A stretch of 64,000 nt of DNA from contig CM075771.1 of the NCBI GenBank assembly GCA_037974665.1, forward strand, positions 18,635,425 through 18,699,424, written 5' to 3'. The DNA comes from Ehretia macrophylla. Lineage: Eukaryota > Streptophyta > Magnoliopsida > Boraginales > Ehretiaceae. The position numbers and the translations under genes were made by a program. Below are positions 33,776 through 46,406 of this stretch, piece by piece; position 1 is the first letter of the stretch, and each line of letters begins with the position of its first letter. The notes below the pieces were generated by a model. That model did no database searches, had not been told where the DNA came from, and worked only from the letters and a program-made list of their open reading frames with translations.

Positions 33776-34333
33776 GTCATGTTGAGGGTGCAAAGCCCTT
33801 ATGTGTTGACGGTTCACAGTCCCAATCCAGAGAGACAGCCCATTCAAAAGCCCCAATGGCCTTATCAACAACTCATCAGCCTCAACAATGCAGTATCGTC
33901 GCAAAACGTGATATCAACGCATTTTAGGGACCTCTAATGTCCTGCGAGTTAGGTTTTCATCCTTTCCGCAGCTCATGACGAACAACCCGGGAGGAAAAAA
34001 TAGCGAAAAAGAAGAAAATTGGCTCGAATCTAATGAAAATGTTCAATTATGGGTTCAGAAATAAGGCAAAGGCAAGCCGACAGAATGCCCCATCATAGAG
34101 CTCTCGGAGAGCTTTCCAACGATATGTTGTGCTTCGGATAACTCCTGACGGATCAAAAGTTATGGGCACCGAAGTGACGGATACTTGGTCACCGACCCCA
34201 CGCCCTCGGTTTGCAGGTCCTGCCCCTCCGCGAAGCTAAGTTGTCTTTCCCAAGATACCGTGGGACTCAAGAAAAGGAATGTGATAGATGAAGCATCTTG
34301 GCAAGCTAGAAGGGGGCAAAAAAACAAAACAAA

Positions 34334-34453
34334 AAGGGTGCAACACGAGGACTTCCAAAGGGGTCACCCATCCTAATACTACTCTCGCCCAAGCACGATT
34401 AACTTTAGATTTCTGAAGGGATCCGGTGCATTAGTGCTGGAATGATCGCATCC
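34334..34453 (-). rRNA. 5S rRNA-like copy 5S-47
   Basis: Full length. TTCCAAAGGGGTCACCC, CCTAATACTAC, CACGATTAACTTTAG, TTTCTGAAGGG. The upstream spacer repeats GGTTCACGGTTCACAG, a small tandem slip. Confidence 0.84.
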
Positions 34454-35020
34454 ATCATGTTGAGGGTGCAAAGCCCTTATGTGTTGATGGTTCACGGTTC
34501 ACAGTCACAATCCAGAGAGACGGCCCATTCAAAAGGCCCAATGGCCTTATCAACAATCCATCGGCTTCAACAACGTAGCATCCTCGCAAGACGTGATATC
34601 GACGCGTTGTAGGGCCCTCTAACATCCCGCAAGTTAGGTTGTCATCCTTTCCGCAGCTCACGACGAACGACCCGAGAGGAAAAAACATCAGAAAAATAAT
34701 AAAAGTTCCCGAAACTGATGAAAAAGTTCAATTTTGGGTTTAGAAAACAAGCGCAAGCGGGCTGGCTTGTTGTCCCCGTCGTAGAGATCCCGGAGAGCTT
34801 TCCAACGGTAAGCTGTACGCCGCATACCTCCTTACGGATTAAATGTTATGGGCACAAGAGCGACTGATACTTGGTCACAGGCCCCACACCCTCGGTTTGC
34901 GGGCCCAACCCCTCCACGAAGTGAAGTTGTCTTGCCCAATATGCCGTGGGACTCAAAAAAGGGAATGTGACGGATGAATCATCTTGGCAACCCTGAAGGG
35001 GGTAAAAAAACAAAACGAAA

Positions 35021-35140
35021 AGGGGTACAACTAGCGGACTTCCCAAGGGGTCACCCATCCTAGTACAACTCTCGCCCAAGCATGATAAACTTTGGAGTTC
35101 TGATGGGATCCGGTGCATTAGTGCTGGAATGATCGCATCC
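35021..35140 (-). rRNA. 5S rRNA-like copy 5S-48
   Basis: Full length. CAACTAGCGGAC near the 3' end, TACAACTCTCG, A box CATGATAAACT; 5' half almost consensus. Confidence 0.85.
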
Positions 35141-35702
35141 GTCATGTTAAGGGTGCAAAGCCCTTATGTGTTGATGGTCCACAGTCCCAATCCAGAGAGA
35201 CTACCTATTCAAAAGGCCCAATAGCCTTATCGACAACCCATCTGTTTCAACAACACAGCTTCCTTGCAAGACGTGATATCGACGCATTGTAGGGCTCTTT
35301 AATATCCTGCGAGTTAGGTTGTCGTCCTTTTCGCGGCTCACAACGAACGACCCGGGATGAAAAAATAGCGGAAAATGTAGAAAATTTGTCCAAAACTTAT
35401 GAAAATATTCAATTTTGGGTTCCAAAAATAGGCTCAGGTGAGAAGGCTTGCTGCTACCATCGTAGAGCTCCCGGAGAGCTTTCCAACGGTATGCTGTGTG
35501 CCGTATAACTCCTTACGAATCAATAGTTATGGGCACCGGAGTGACAAATACTTGGTCATAGACCCCACAACCTCGGTGTATCGGCCCAGCCCCTCCGCGA
35601 AGCGAAGTTTTCTTGCCCAAGATGCCATGGGATTCGAGAAAAGAAATATGACGGATGAAGCAACTTGGTAAGCCTGAAGGGGGCAAAAAAATGAAACGAA
35701 AA

Positions 35703-35822
35703 AGAGGTACAACACAAGGACTTCCCAAGGGGTCATCCATCCTAGTACTACTCTCACCCAAGCACGCTTAACTTCGGAGTTATTATGGGATCCAGTGCAT
35801 TAGTACTGGTATGATCGCATCC
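35703..35822 (-). rRNA. 5S rRNA-like copy 5S-49
   Basis: Full length with an intact A box. GGTCATCCATCC in the C box, GAGTTATTATGGG. 35737-35906 is identical to 40991-41160, which carries 5S-57. Confidence 0.86.
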
Positions 35823-36383
35823 ATCATGTTGAGGGTACAAAGCCCTTTTGTGTTGACGGTTCACAATCACAATCCAGAGAGACAGCCCATTCAAAAGGCC
35901 CAATGGTCTTATCGACAACCCATCTACTTCAACAACGCAGCAGCCTTGCAAGACGTGATATCGATGCGTTGTAGGGCCCTCTAATGGCCCGCGAGTTAGG
36001 TTTTTGTCCTTTCCACGGCTCACGACGAACGACTCGAGACGAAAATATAGCGGAGAAAGAAGAAAAGTGGATCGAAACTGATGAAAATGTTCAATTTTGG
36101 GTTCAGAAAATAGGCGCGGGCGAGCAGGCTAGCTGCCCCCTTCGTAGAGCTCCCGGAGAGCTTTCCAAGAGAATGCTGTGCGCCAGATAACTTCTTACGG
36201 ATCAAAAGTTATGGGCACCGGAGCGACGGATAATTTATCACAGGCCCCACGCCCTCGGTTTGCGGGCCCAGCCCTTCCGCGAAGCGAAGTTGTCTTGCCC
36301 CAAATGCCGTGGAACTTGAGAAAAGAAATGTGACGGATGAAGCATCTTGGCAAGCCTGAAGGGGGCAAAAAACCAAAACAAAA

Positions 36384-36503
36384 AGGGGTGCAACACGAGG
36401 ATTTCCCAGGGGGTTTCCCATCCGAGTACTACTCTTGCCCAAGCAAGCTTAACTTTGGAGTTCTGATGGGATCCAGTGCATAAGTGCTGGTATTCTCGCA
36501 TCC
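36384..36503 (-). rRNA. 5S rRNA-like copy 5S-50
   Basis: Full length. GGGTTTCCCATCCGAG in the C box, CAAGCAAGCTTAACT, GCATAAGTG, GGTATTCTCGC near the start. Confidence 0.85.
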
Positions 36504-37067
36504 GTCATGTTGAGGTTGCAAAGCCGTTTTGTGTTGACGGTTCACAGTCCCAGTCTATAGAGACAGTCCATTCAAAAGGCCCAATGGCCTTATCGACAAC
36601 CCATCTTCTTCAACAATGCAGTAGCCTCGCAAGATATGATATCGATGCGTTGTATGGCCCTCTAATGTACCACGAGTTAGGTTGTCGTCCTTTCCGCGGC
36701 TCACGACGAATGACCCGAGAGGAAAAAACAGCGAAAAAAGAAGAAAAGTTGCCCAAAACTGATGAAGACGTTCAATTTTGGGTTCAATAAATATGCGCAG
36801 GCGAGCAAGCATGCTGCTCCCATCGTAGAGCTCCCAGGGAGATTTCCAACGCTATGTTGTGCGCCGCATAACTCTTTACAGATCAGAAGATATAGGCACC
36901 GGAGCGACGGATACTTGGTCACATGCCCCACGCCTTCAGTTTGCTGGCCCATCGTTTCCCTCGAAGTGAATTTGTCTTGTCCAAGGTGCCGTGGGACTTG
37001 ATAAAAGAAATGGGACAGATGAAGCATCTTGGCAAGCCTAAAGGGGGCAAAAAAAAACAAAACGAAA

Positions 37068-37186
37068 AGGGGTGCAACATGAGGACTTCTATGGGGTTAC
37101 CCATCCTACTACTACTCTTGCCCAAGAACGCTTAACTTCGAAGTTCTTAAGGGATCAGGTCGATTTGTGCTGGTATGATCGCATCC
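37068..37186 (-). rRNA. 5S rRNA-like copy 5S-51
   Basis: 119 nt. Matches 5S-44 in its 3' half (TTCTATGGGGTTACCC, CTACTACTACTC); 5' half GGATCAGGTCGATTTG. Its upstream spacer holds the filler rearrangement. Confidence 0.84.
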
Positions 37187-37603
37187 GTCATGTTGAGGGT
37201 ACAAAGCCCTTATGTGCTGATGATTCACAGTCCCAGTCGATTCTGGGTTCAACAAATGACCCGGGAGGAAAAAATAGCAGAAAAAGAAGAAAAGTTGCCC
37301 AAAACTGATGAAGACATTCGATTCTGGGTTCAACAAATAGGCACAGGCGAGCAGGCTTGCTGCTGCCGTCGTAGAGCTCCCAGAGAGATTTCTAACAGTA
37401 TGTTGTGCGCCACATAACTCCTTACGGATCAAAAGTTATGGGCTCTGGAGTGATGGATAATTCATAACACGCCCTTGGTTTGCGGGCCCAGCCCCTCCGC
37501 GAAGCGAAAATTTCTTGCCCAAGATGATGTGGGACTCGAGAAAAGGAATGTGAAGGATGAAGCATATTGGCAAGCCTAAAGGGGGCAAAAAAACAAAACG
37601 AAA
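37187..37603 (-). repeat. Spacer with a deletion repaired by copied filler
   Basis: At 37238 CAGTCCCAGT is followed by 20 bp (CGATTCTGGGTTCAACAAAT, 37238-37257) that also occur at 37319-37338 in the same spacer, then by GACCCGGGAGG. About 200 bp is missing. Filler templated about 80 bp away is typical of end-joining repair with template switching. Confidence 0.75.
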
Positions 37604-37723
37604 AGGGGTGCAATACGAGGACATCCCAAGGGGTCACCCATTCTAGTACTACTCTCCCCCAAGCACGCTTAACTTCGGAGTTCTAATGGAATCTGGTGCA
37701 TTAGTGCTGGAATGATCACATCT
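37604..37723 (-). rRNA. 5S rRNA-like copy 5S-52
   Basis: Full length with an intact A box. CAATACGAGGACATCCC, CATTCTAGT, CTCCCCCAAG, TCTAATGGAATCTGG. Confidence 0.85.
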
Positions 37724-38282
37724 GTCATGTTGAGCATGCAAAGCCCTTATGTGTTGACGGTTTGCAGTCCCATTCTAGAGAGACTGCCCATTCAAAATGC
37801 CCAAAGGCCTTATCGACAACCCATTTGCTTTAACAATGCAGCAACCTCGCAAGACGAGATATCGACGCGTTGTAGGGCTCTCTAATGTCCCGTGAGTTTG
37901 GTTTTCGTCCTTTTCGCGGATCACGACGAATGACCCAGGAGGAAAAATAGCATAAAAAGAAGTAAAGTGGTCCGAAACTAATGAAAACGTTCGATTATAG
38001 TTCAAAAAATAGGCACAGGCGAGCAGGCTTGCTGCCGCCATCATAGAGCTCCCGGAGAGCTTTCCAATGGTATGTTGTGCGCCGCATAACTCCTTCCGGA
38101 TCAAAAGTCATTGGCATCGAAGTGACGGATACTTGGTCACAGACCCCATGCCCTCAGTTTGCTAGTCAAGCCCCTCCGCGAAATGAAGTTGTCCTGCCCA
38201 AGATGCCGTGGGACTCAAGAAATGGAATGTGATGGATGAAGCATCTTGGCAAGCCTGAAGAGGGCAAAAAAACAAAACAAAA

Positions 38283-38401
38283 AGGGGTACAACACGAGGA
38301 CTTCCCAGGGGTCACCCATCCTAGTACTACTCTCACCTAGGCACGCTCAACTTCGGACTTCTAATGGGATCCAGTGCATTAGTGCCGGTATGATCGCACC
38401 T
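38283..38401 (-). rRNA. 5S rRNA-like copy 5S-53
   Basis: 119 nt; one G lost in the C box (CCAGGGGTCACCC). CACCTAGGCACGCTCAACT in the A box, GGACTTCTAATGGG. Confidence 0.85.
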
Positions 38402-38954
38402 GTCATGTTGAGTGTGCAAAGCCCTTATATGTTGACGGTTCACAGTCCCAGTCCAGAGAGACGTCCCATTCAAAAGGCCCAATGGCCTTATCGACAACTT
38501 ATCTGCTTTAACAACGCAGCATCCTCGTAAGACGTGATATCCATACGTTGTAGGGTCTCTAATGTCCTACGAGTTAGGTTGTCGTCCTTTCCGCGGCTCA
38601 CGACGAACAACCCAGGAGGAAAAAACAGCATAAAAATTAGAAAAGTGGCTCAAAACTGATGAAAACGTTCGATTTTGGGTTCTGAAAATAGGTACAGCTG
38701 AGCAGGCTTGCTTCCATCGCCATAGAGCTCCCAGAGAGCTTTGAAACGGTATGCTGTGCGCCGCATAACTCCTTACGGATCAAAACTTATGGGCACCAAA
38801 GCGACGGATACTTGGTCACAGGCCTACGCCCTCGCAGTCCCTGCCCTTCTGCGAAGCGAAGTTGTCTTGCCCAAGATGCCGTGGGACTCAAGAAAAGAAA
38901 CGTGATGGATGAAGCATCTTGGCAAGCCTAAAGGGTGCAAAAAAACAAAACGAA

Positions 38955-39076
38955 AGGGGTGTGTATCACGAGGACTTCCCAGGGGGTTACCCATCCTAGT
39001 ACTACTCTTGCCCAAGCACAATTAATTTCGGACTTCTGATGGGATTCGGTGCATTAATACAGGTATGATCGCATCT
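38955..39076 (-). rRNA. 5S rRNA-like copy 5S-54
   Basis: 122 nt; two bases inserted near the 3' end (GGGGTGTGTATCACG). A box CACAATTAATT, GCATTAATACAGG. Confidence 0.84.
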
Positions 39077-39638
39077 GTCATGTTGATGGTACAAAGCCCT
39101 TATGTGTTGATGGTTCACAGTCCCAGTCTAGAGAGACTGCCAATTCAAAAGGCCCAATGGCCTTATTGACAACACATCTGCTTCAACAATGCAGCATCCT
39201 CGCAATACGTGATATTGACGTGATGTAGGGCCCTCTAGTGTCCCGCGAGTTAGGTCGTCATCCTTTCCGCGGCTCACGAAGAACGACTCGAGAGGAATAA
39301 ACAGCTGAAAAATAAGAAAATGGGCCTAAAACTAATGAAAACATTCAATTTTGGGTTCTGAAAATAGGCATAGGTGGGAAAACTTGCTGCCCCCGTCGTA
39401 GAGATCTCGGAGAGCTTTCCAACAGTATGCTGTGTGCCACATAACTCCTTACAGATCACATGTTATGGGAACTGGAGCGACTAATACTTAGTCACAGGCC
39501 CCACGCTCTCTATTTGCGGGCCAGCCCCTACGCGATGTGAATTTGTCTTGCCGAAGATACCGTGGGACTCGATAATAGAAATGTGACGGATAAAGCATCT
39601 TGGCAATCCTGAAGGGGGCAAAAAAACAAAACGAAAAG

Positions 39639-39758
39639 GGCAGTGCAACACGAGGACTTCCCAGGAGGTCACCCATCCTAGTAGTACTCTTGCCCAAGCA
39701 AGCTTAACTACGGAGTTCTTATGGGATCCAGTGCATTAGTGCTAGTATAATCGCACCC
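39639..39758 (-). rRNA. 5S rRNA-like copy 5S-55 (canonical C box)
   Basis: Full length; one of three copies with CAGGAGGTCACCCATCCT on plus, the usual plant C box. CAAGCAAGCTTAACT, CTACGGAG, CTAGTATAATCG are changed. Confidence 0.85.
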
Positions 39759-40318
39759 GTCATGTTGAGGGTGCAAAGCCTTTTTGTGTTGACGGTTCAC
39801 AGTCCCAATCCAGAGAGACGGCCCATTCAAAAGGCTCAATGGCCTTATCAACAACCCATCTGCTTCAACAGCGCAACATCCTTGCAAGACGTGATATCGA
39901 CGCGTTGTAGGGCCCTCTAATTTCCAGCGAGTTTGGTTGTCGTCCTTTCTGCGACTCACGGCGAACGACTGGGGAGGAAAAAATAGCAAAAAAATAAGAA
40001 AAGTGGCCTGAAATTGATGAAAACGTTCGATTTTAGGTATTGAAAATAGGCAGAGGCGGGCTGGCTTGCTGCCCCCTGTCATAGAGATCCCAGAGAGCTT
40101 TCCAATGGTATACTGTGCACCGCATAACTCCTTACGGATCACATGTTATGGGAACCAGAGCGACTGATACTTGGTCACAGGCCCACGCCCTCGGTTTGCA
40201 GGACAGCCCCTCTGCGAAATGAAGTTGTCTTTCCCAAGATGTCGTGGGACTCGAGAAAATGAATGTGACGGATGAAGCATCCTTGCAAGCTTGAAGAGGG
40301 CAAAAAAACAAAACGAAA

Positions 40319-40399
40319 AAGGGTGCAACAAGAGGACTTCCCACGGGGTCACCCATCCTAGTACTACTCTCGCCCAAGCACGCTTAACTTCGGAGTTCT
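40319..40399 (-). pseudogene. 5S-56: 5' third of the gene deleted
   Basis: About 81 nt. GGAGTTCT runs straight into CATGTTGAGGG of the upstream spacer, so nt 1-39 are missing while the promoter block is kept. A box intact. Confidence 0.85.
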
Positions 40400-40956
40400 C
40401 ATGTTGAGGGTGCAAAGCCCTTATGTTTTAACGGTTCACTGTCCCAGTCCAGAGAGACTGCCCATTTAGAATGCCCAATGGTCTTATCGACAACCCATCT
40501 GCTTCAACAACGCAGTAGTCTCGCAAGACGTGATATTGACCCAGTGGAGGGACCTCTAATGTCCCGTGAGTTAGGTTGTCATCCTTTCCGCGGCTCACGA
40601 GGAACGACCAAGGAGGAAAAAACATCAAAAAAGAAGAAAAGTGATACGAAACTGATGAAAATGTTCAACTTTGGTTTCAGAAAATAGGCGCAGGCGAGTA
40701 GGCTGGCTGCACTCGTCTTGGAGCCTCGGGAGTGCTTTCTAACGGTATGTTGTGCACCGCATAACTCCTAAGAGATCAAAAGTTATGGGCACTGGAGCGA
40801 CTGATACTTGGTCACAACCCCCACACCTTCGGTTTGCCGGCCCAACCCCTCCCCGAAGTGAAGTTGTTTGCCCAAGATGTCATGGGACTTGAGAAAAGAA
40901 ATGTGATAGATAAAGCATCTTGACAAGCCGGAAGAGGGCACAAAAACAAAACGAAA

Positions 40957-41076
40957 AGGGGTACAACACGAGGACTTCCCAGGGGGTCACCCATCCTAGT
41001 ACTACTCTCACCCAAGCACGCTTAACTTCGGAGTTATTATGGGATCCAGTGCATTAGTACTGGTATGATCGCATCC
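40957..41076 (-). rRNA. 5S rRNA-like copy 5S-57
   Basis: Full length with an intact A box, about seven differences from consensus (GTACAACACG, CAGGGGG, CTCACCC, TTATTATGGG, GATCCAG, TAGTACTGG). Most of it lies in the patch shared with 5S-49. Confidence 0.87.
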
Positions 41077-41638
41077 ATCATGTTGAGGGTACAAAGCCCT
41101 TTTGTGTTGACGGTTCACAATCACAATCCAGAGAGACAGCCCATTCAAAAGGCCCAATGGCCTTATTGACAACGCATCTGCTTCAATAACGTAGCATCCT
41201 CGCAAGACGTGATATCGACGCATTGTAGGGCCCTTTAATATCCGGCGAGTTAGGTTGTCGTCCTTTCCGCGGCTGACGACGAACGACCCGGGAGGAAAAA
41301 ACAGCGGAAAAATAAGAGAAGTAGCACCAAAACTGATGAAAACGTTCAATTTTGGGGTCAGAAAATAGGCGCAGGCAGCTAGGCTTGTTAGACCTGTCGT
41401 AGATCTCCCGAAGAACTTTCCAACGGTATGCTGTGCGCCGCAAAACTCCTTTCGAATCAAATGTTATGGGCACCGGAGCGATCGGTACTTGGTCATATGC
41501 CCCACGCCCTCGGTTTGCTGGCCCATCCCCTCCGCGAAGCGAAGTTCTCTTGCCCAAGATGCTGTGGGACTTAAGAAACGAAATGTGACAGATGAAGCAT
41601 CTTGGCAAGCCTGAATGGGGCAAAAAAACAAAACGAAA

Positions 41639-41758
41639 AAGGGTGCAACCCAAGGACTTCCCATGGGGTTACCCATCCTCGTACTACCCTCGACCAAGCA
41701 CGATTAACTTCAGAGTTCATATGAGATCCGGAGCATTAGTGCTAGCATGATCGCACCC
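41639..41758 (-). rRNA. 5S rRNA-like copy 5S-58
   Basis: Full length. CAACCCAAGG, CATCCTCGTACTACCCTCGA, CACGATTAACT, TTCATATGAGATCCGGAGC. Confidence 0.84.
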
Positions 41759-42321
41759 GTCATGTTGATGGTGCAAAGCCCTTATGTGTTGATGGTTCAT
41801 AGTCCCAATCTAGTAAGACGGCCCATTCAAAAGGCCCAATAGCCTTATCGACAACCCATCTGCTTCAACAACACTGCATCCTCGCAAAACGTGATATCAA
41901 AGCATTGTAGGGCCCTCTAATGTCCCTCGAGTTAGGTTGTTGTCCATTCCGAGGCTCACGACTAACGACCCATGAGGAAAAAATAGCGGAAAATGTAGAA
42001 AAATGGCACGAAACTGATGAAAATGTTCAATTTTGGGTTCTGAAAATAGGCACAGCCGAGTAGGCTTGTTTCCCCAGTCGTAGAGCTCCTAGAGAGCTTT
42101 CTGACGGTATGCTGTGTACTGCGTAACTCCATACGAATAAAAGGTTATGGGCACTGGAGCGACGGATACTTGGTCACAGGCCCCATGCCCTTGGTTTGCG
42201 GGCCCAGCACCTCCACGAAGCAAAGTTGTCTTGCGCAAGATGCCATTGGACTGGAGAAAATGAATGTGACTGATAAAGCATCTTGGCATGCCTGAAATGG
42301 GCAAAAAAACAAAACAAAAAT

Positions 42322-42440
42322 GGGGGTGCAACACAAGGACTTCCCAAGGGGTCACCTATCCTAGTACTACTTCGCCCAAGCAAGTTTAACTTCGGAGTTC
42401 TGATGGGATCCAGTGCATTAGTGCTGGTATGATCTCATCC
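42322..42440 (-). rRNA. 5S rRNA-like copy 5S-59
   Basis: 119 nt; TACTACTTCGCCC lost one base beside the intermediate element. A box CAAGCAAGTTTAACT. Confidence 0.85.
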
Positions 42441-43002
42441 ATCATGTTGAGGGTGCAAAGCCCTTATGTGTTAACGGTTCACAGTCCCAGTCCAGTGAGA
42501 CGGCCAATTCAAAAGGACCAATGGCCGTATCGACAACCCGTCTTCTTCAACAACACAACGGCCTCACAAGACGTGATATCGACGTGTTGTAGGGCCCTCT
42601 AATGTCCCACGAGTTAGGTTTTCATCCTTTTCGCGGCTCACGGCGAACGATCCGAGAGGAAAAAATAGTGGAAATAGAAGAAAATTGGCACGAAATTGAT
42701 GAAAACGTTCGATTTTGGGTGTAGAAAATAGGCGCATGCGAACATGCTTGCTGCTCCCGTTGTAGAGCTCCCGGAGAGCTTTCCAACGGTATGCGGTGCA
42801 CAGCATAACTCCTTACGAATCAAACGTTATGGGCACCGGAGCGATAGATACTTGGTCACAAGCACTACGCCCTCGGTTTGCGGGCCCAGCCCCTCTGCGA
42901 AGCGAAGTTGTCTTGTCCAAGATGCTGTATGACTGCAGAAAAAACATGTGACGGATGAAGCATCTTGGCAAGCCTGAAGGGGGCAAAAAAAGAAAATGAA
43001 AA

Positions 43003-43122
43003 GGGGGTGCAACACAAGGACTTCCCAAGGGGTCACCCATCCTCGTACTACTCTCGCCCAAACACTCTTAACTTCAGAGTTCTGATGGGATCTGGTGCAT
43101 TAGTACTGGTATGATCGCACAC
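43003..43122 (-). rRNA. 5S rRNA-like copy 5S-60
   Basis: Full length. CATCCTCGTAC, CAAACACTCTTAACT, GATCTGGTGCATTAGTACTGG, start GTGTGCGATC, a 5' end shared with its neighbour 5S-61. Confidence 0.85.
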
Positions 43123-43685
43123 GTCATGTTAAGGGTGCAAAGCCCTTATGTGTTGATGGTTCACTGTCCCAGTCTAGAGAAACGACCCATTCAGACGGCC
43201 CAATGGCCTTATTGACAACCCATCTGCTTCAACAACGCATCATCCTCACAAGACGTGATATCGATGGGTTGTAGGGCCCTCTAATGTCCCACAAGTTGGG
43301 TTTTTTGTCTTTTCTACGGCTCACAACGAATGACCTGGGAGGAAAAAACAACGAAAAATCAAGAAATGTGGCCCGAAATTGATGAAAATATTCCATTTTT
43401 GTTTTCAAAAATAGGTACAGCAAAGCAGGCCAGCTGTCTTTGTCATAAAGCTCCCAGAAAGCTTTCCAACGGTATGTTTTGCACTGCATAACTCCTTACG
43501 GATCAAAAGTTATGGGCACTGGAGTGACAGATACTTGGTGACAGGCCCCATGCCGTCGGTTTTTGGGTCCAGCCCCTTCGCGAAATGAAGTTGTCATGCC
43601 CAAGATGTCGTGGGACTCGAGAAAAGGAATGTGACAGATGAAGCATCTAGGTAAGCCTGAAGGTGGCAAAAAAACAAAACGAAAA

Positions 43686-43802
43686 ATAGGTGCAACATGA
43701 TGACTTCTAGGGGTCACCCATCCTAGTACTACTCTCGCCCAAACACGCTTAACTTCGGAGTTCTGATGGGATCTGGTGCATTAGTACTGGTATGATCGCA
43801 CA
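43686..43802 (-). rRNA. 5S rRNA-like copy 5S-61
   Basis: 117 nt; the C-box side is short (GACTTCTAGGGGTCACCC). CAAACACGCTTAACT; the 5' half and about 25 bp upstream match 5S-60, suggesting exchange between adjacent units. Confidence 0.84.
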
Positions 43803-44364
43803 CGTCATGTTAAGGGTGCAAAACACTTATGTGTTGACGGTTAACAGTCCCAGTCCAGAGAGGTGGCCCATTCAAAAGGCCAAATGGCCTTATCGACAAC
43901 CCATCTGCTTCAGCGTCATAGCATCCTCGAAAGACGTGATATCGATGCATTGTAGGGCCCTCTAATGTCCCGCGAGTTATGTTGTCGTCCTTTCTGCGGC
44001 TCATGGCGAACGACGTGGGAGGGAAAATCATCGAAAAAATTAGAAAAGCTACCCAAAACTGTTGAAAATGTGCGATTTTGGGTTTGGAAAATTGGTGTAG
44101 CCGAGAAGGCTTGCTGTCACTGTCCTAGAGCTCCCGGAGAGCTTTCAAACGGTATGTTGTGGGCCACATAACTCCTGACGGATCAAAAGTTATGGGCACC
44201 GGAGCGACAGATACTTGGTCAGTGGCCCTACGCCCTCAGTTTGTAGGCCCAGCCTCTCTGCGAAGCGAAGTTGTCTTGCCCAAGATGCCGTGGGACTCCA
44301 GAAAATAAATGTGACGGATGAAGCATCTTGGCATGCCTGAAAGGGGCAAATAAACAAAATGAAA

Positions 44365-44484
44365 AGTGGTGCAACATGAGGACTTTCCAAGGGATCACCC
44401 ATCCTAGTACTACTCTCGCCCAAGCACGCTTAACTTCAGAGTTCTGATGGGATCTGCCGCAATAGTACTGGTATAATCGTACCT
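44365..44484 (-). rRNA. 5S rRNA-like copy 5S-62
   Basis: Full length with an intact A box. AAGGGATCACCC, GATCTGCCGCAATAG, GGTATAATCG. Confidence 0.85.
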
Positions 44485-45044
44485 GTCATGTTGAGGGTGC
44501 AAAGCCCTTATGTGTTGATGATTCACAGTCCCAGTCTAGAGAGACGACCCATTCAAAAGGCCCAATGGCCTTATCGACAACCCATCTTCTTCAACAACGC
44601 AGCATCCTCGCAAGACGTGATATCGACGCGTTGTAGGGCCCACTAATATCCAACGAGATAGGTTGTCGTCTTTTCCACGGCTCACGACGCACGGCCTGGG
44701 AAGAATAAACATAAAAAAATAAGAAAAGTGGCACAAAACTGATAAAAATATTTGATTTTTGGTTATGAAAACATGCACAGCTGAGTAGGCTTGTTTCCTC
44801 TGTCGTAGAGCTCCCGACGAGCTTTCCAATGGTATGTTGTGTGCTGCATAACTGCTTACGGATCAAAAGTTATGGGCACTGGAGCAACTGATACTTGGTC
44901 ACAGGCCCCACGCCCTCGGTTTGCAGGTCCAGCCCTTCCGCGAAGCGAAGTTGTCTTGCCCAAGATGTTGTGGGACTCGAGAAAAGGAATGTGATGGATA
45001 AAGTATCATGGCAATCCTGATGGGGGCAAAAAAACAAAACGAAA

Positions 45045-45164
45045 AGGGGTGCAACTCGAGGACTTCCCAAGGGGTCACCCATCCTAGTACTACTCTCGCC
45101 CAAGCATGATTAACTTCGGAGTTCTGATAGGATCCGATGCTTTAGTACTGCTATGATCACACCA
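45045..45164 (-). rRNA. 5S rRNA-like copy 5S-63
   Basis: Full length. CAACTCGAGG, CATGATTAACT, TGATAGGATCCGATGCTTTAG, start TGGTGTGATC. Confidence 0.85.
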
Positions 45165-45725
45165 GTCTTGTTGAGGGTGCAAAGCCCTTATGTGTTGATG
45201 GTTCACAGTCCCACTCCAAAGAGACGGCCTATTCAAAAGGCCCAATGGCCTTATCGACAACCCATCTTCTTCAACAATGCAGCATCCTCGCAAGATGTTA
45301 TATCAACGCGTTGTAGGGCTCTAAAATCTCTCGCGAGTTAGGTTGCCGTCCTTTCCGCCGCTCACGACGAACGACCTGGGAGGAACAAAACAATGGAAAA
45401 ATAAGAAAAGTGGCATGAAAGTGATGAAAACGTTCGATTTTGGTTTATGAAAACAGGCACAGTCAAGCAGGCTTGCTTCTCCCTTCGTGGAGCTCCCGGA
45501 GAGCTTTCCAACGGTATGTTTTGCACCGCATAACTTCATACGGATCAAAATTTATAGGCACCGGAGCAACTGATACTTGGTTACAATCCCCATACCTGCG
45601 GTTTGCGGGCCCAGCCCCTCCGCGAAGCTAAGTTGTCTTGCACAAGATGTCGTGGGACTCGAGAAACGGAATGTGATGGATGAAGCATCTTGGCAAGCCT
45701 GAAGGGGTTAAAAAAAAAATTGAAA

Positions 45726-45845
45726 AGGGATACGACACAAGGACTTCCCAAGGGGTCACCCATCCTAGTACTACTCTCGCCCAACCATGGTTAACTTCGG
45801 AGTTCTGATGGGATCCATTATATTAGTGCTGGTTTGATCGCACCC
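45726..45845 (-). rRNA. 5S rRNA-like copy 5S-64
   Basis: Full length. GGGATACGACACAAGG, CAACCATGGTTAACT in the A box, GATCCATTATATTAG, GGTTTGATCG. Confidence 0.85.
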
Positions 45846-46406
45846 ACCATGTTGAGGGTGCAAAGCCCTTATGTGTTGACGGTTCACAGTCCCAATCCAG
45901 AGAGATGGCCCATTCAAAAGCACAATAGCCTTATCGACAACCCCTCTGCTTCAACAATGCAGCATCCTCACAAGACGTGATATCAACGCATTGTAGGGCC
46001 CTCTAATATCTCACGAGTTAGGTTGTCGTCCATTCCGAGGCTCACAATGAACGACCGGGGAGGAAAAAATAGCAGTAAAAGAAGAAAAGTGGCCTGAAAC
46101 TGATGAAAACATTCAATTTTGTGTTCCAAAAATAGGCGTAGTCTAGCAGGATTGGAGCCCTCGTCGTAGAGCTCCCGGAGAGCTTTCCGATGGTATGCTG
46201 TGCGCCGCGAAACTCCTTACGGATCAAAAGTTATGGGCACTGTAGCGACGGAGACTTGGTCACAAGTCCCGCGCCCTCGGTTTACGGGCCCAGCCCCTCC
46301 GTGAAGAGAAGTTGTATTGCCCAAGATGTCGTGGGACTTGAGAAAAGGCATGTGACTGATGAAACATCTTGGCAAGCCTGAAGGAGGCAAAAAACCAAAA
46401 CGAAAA

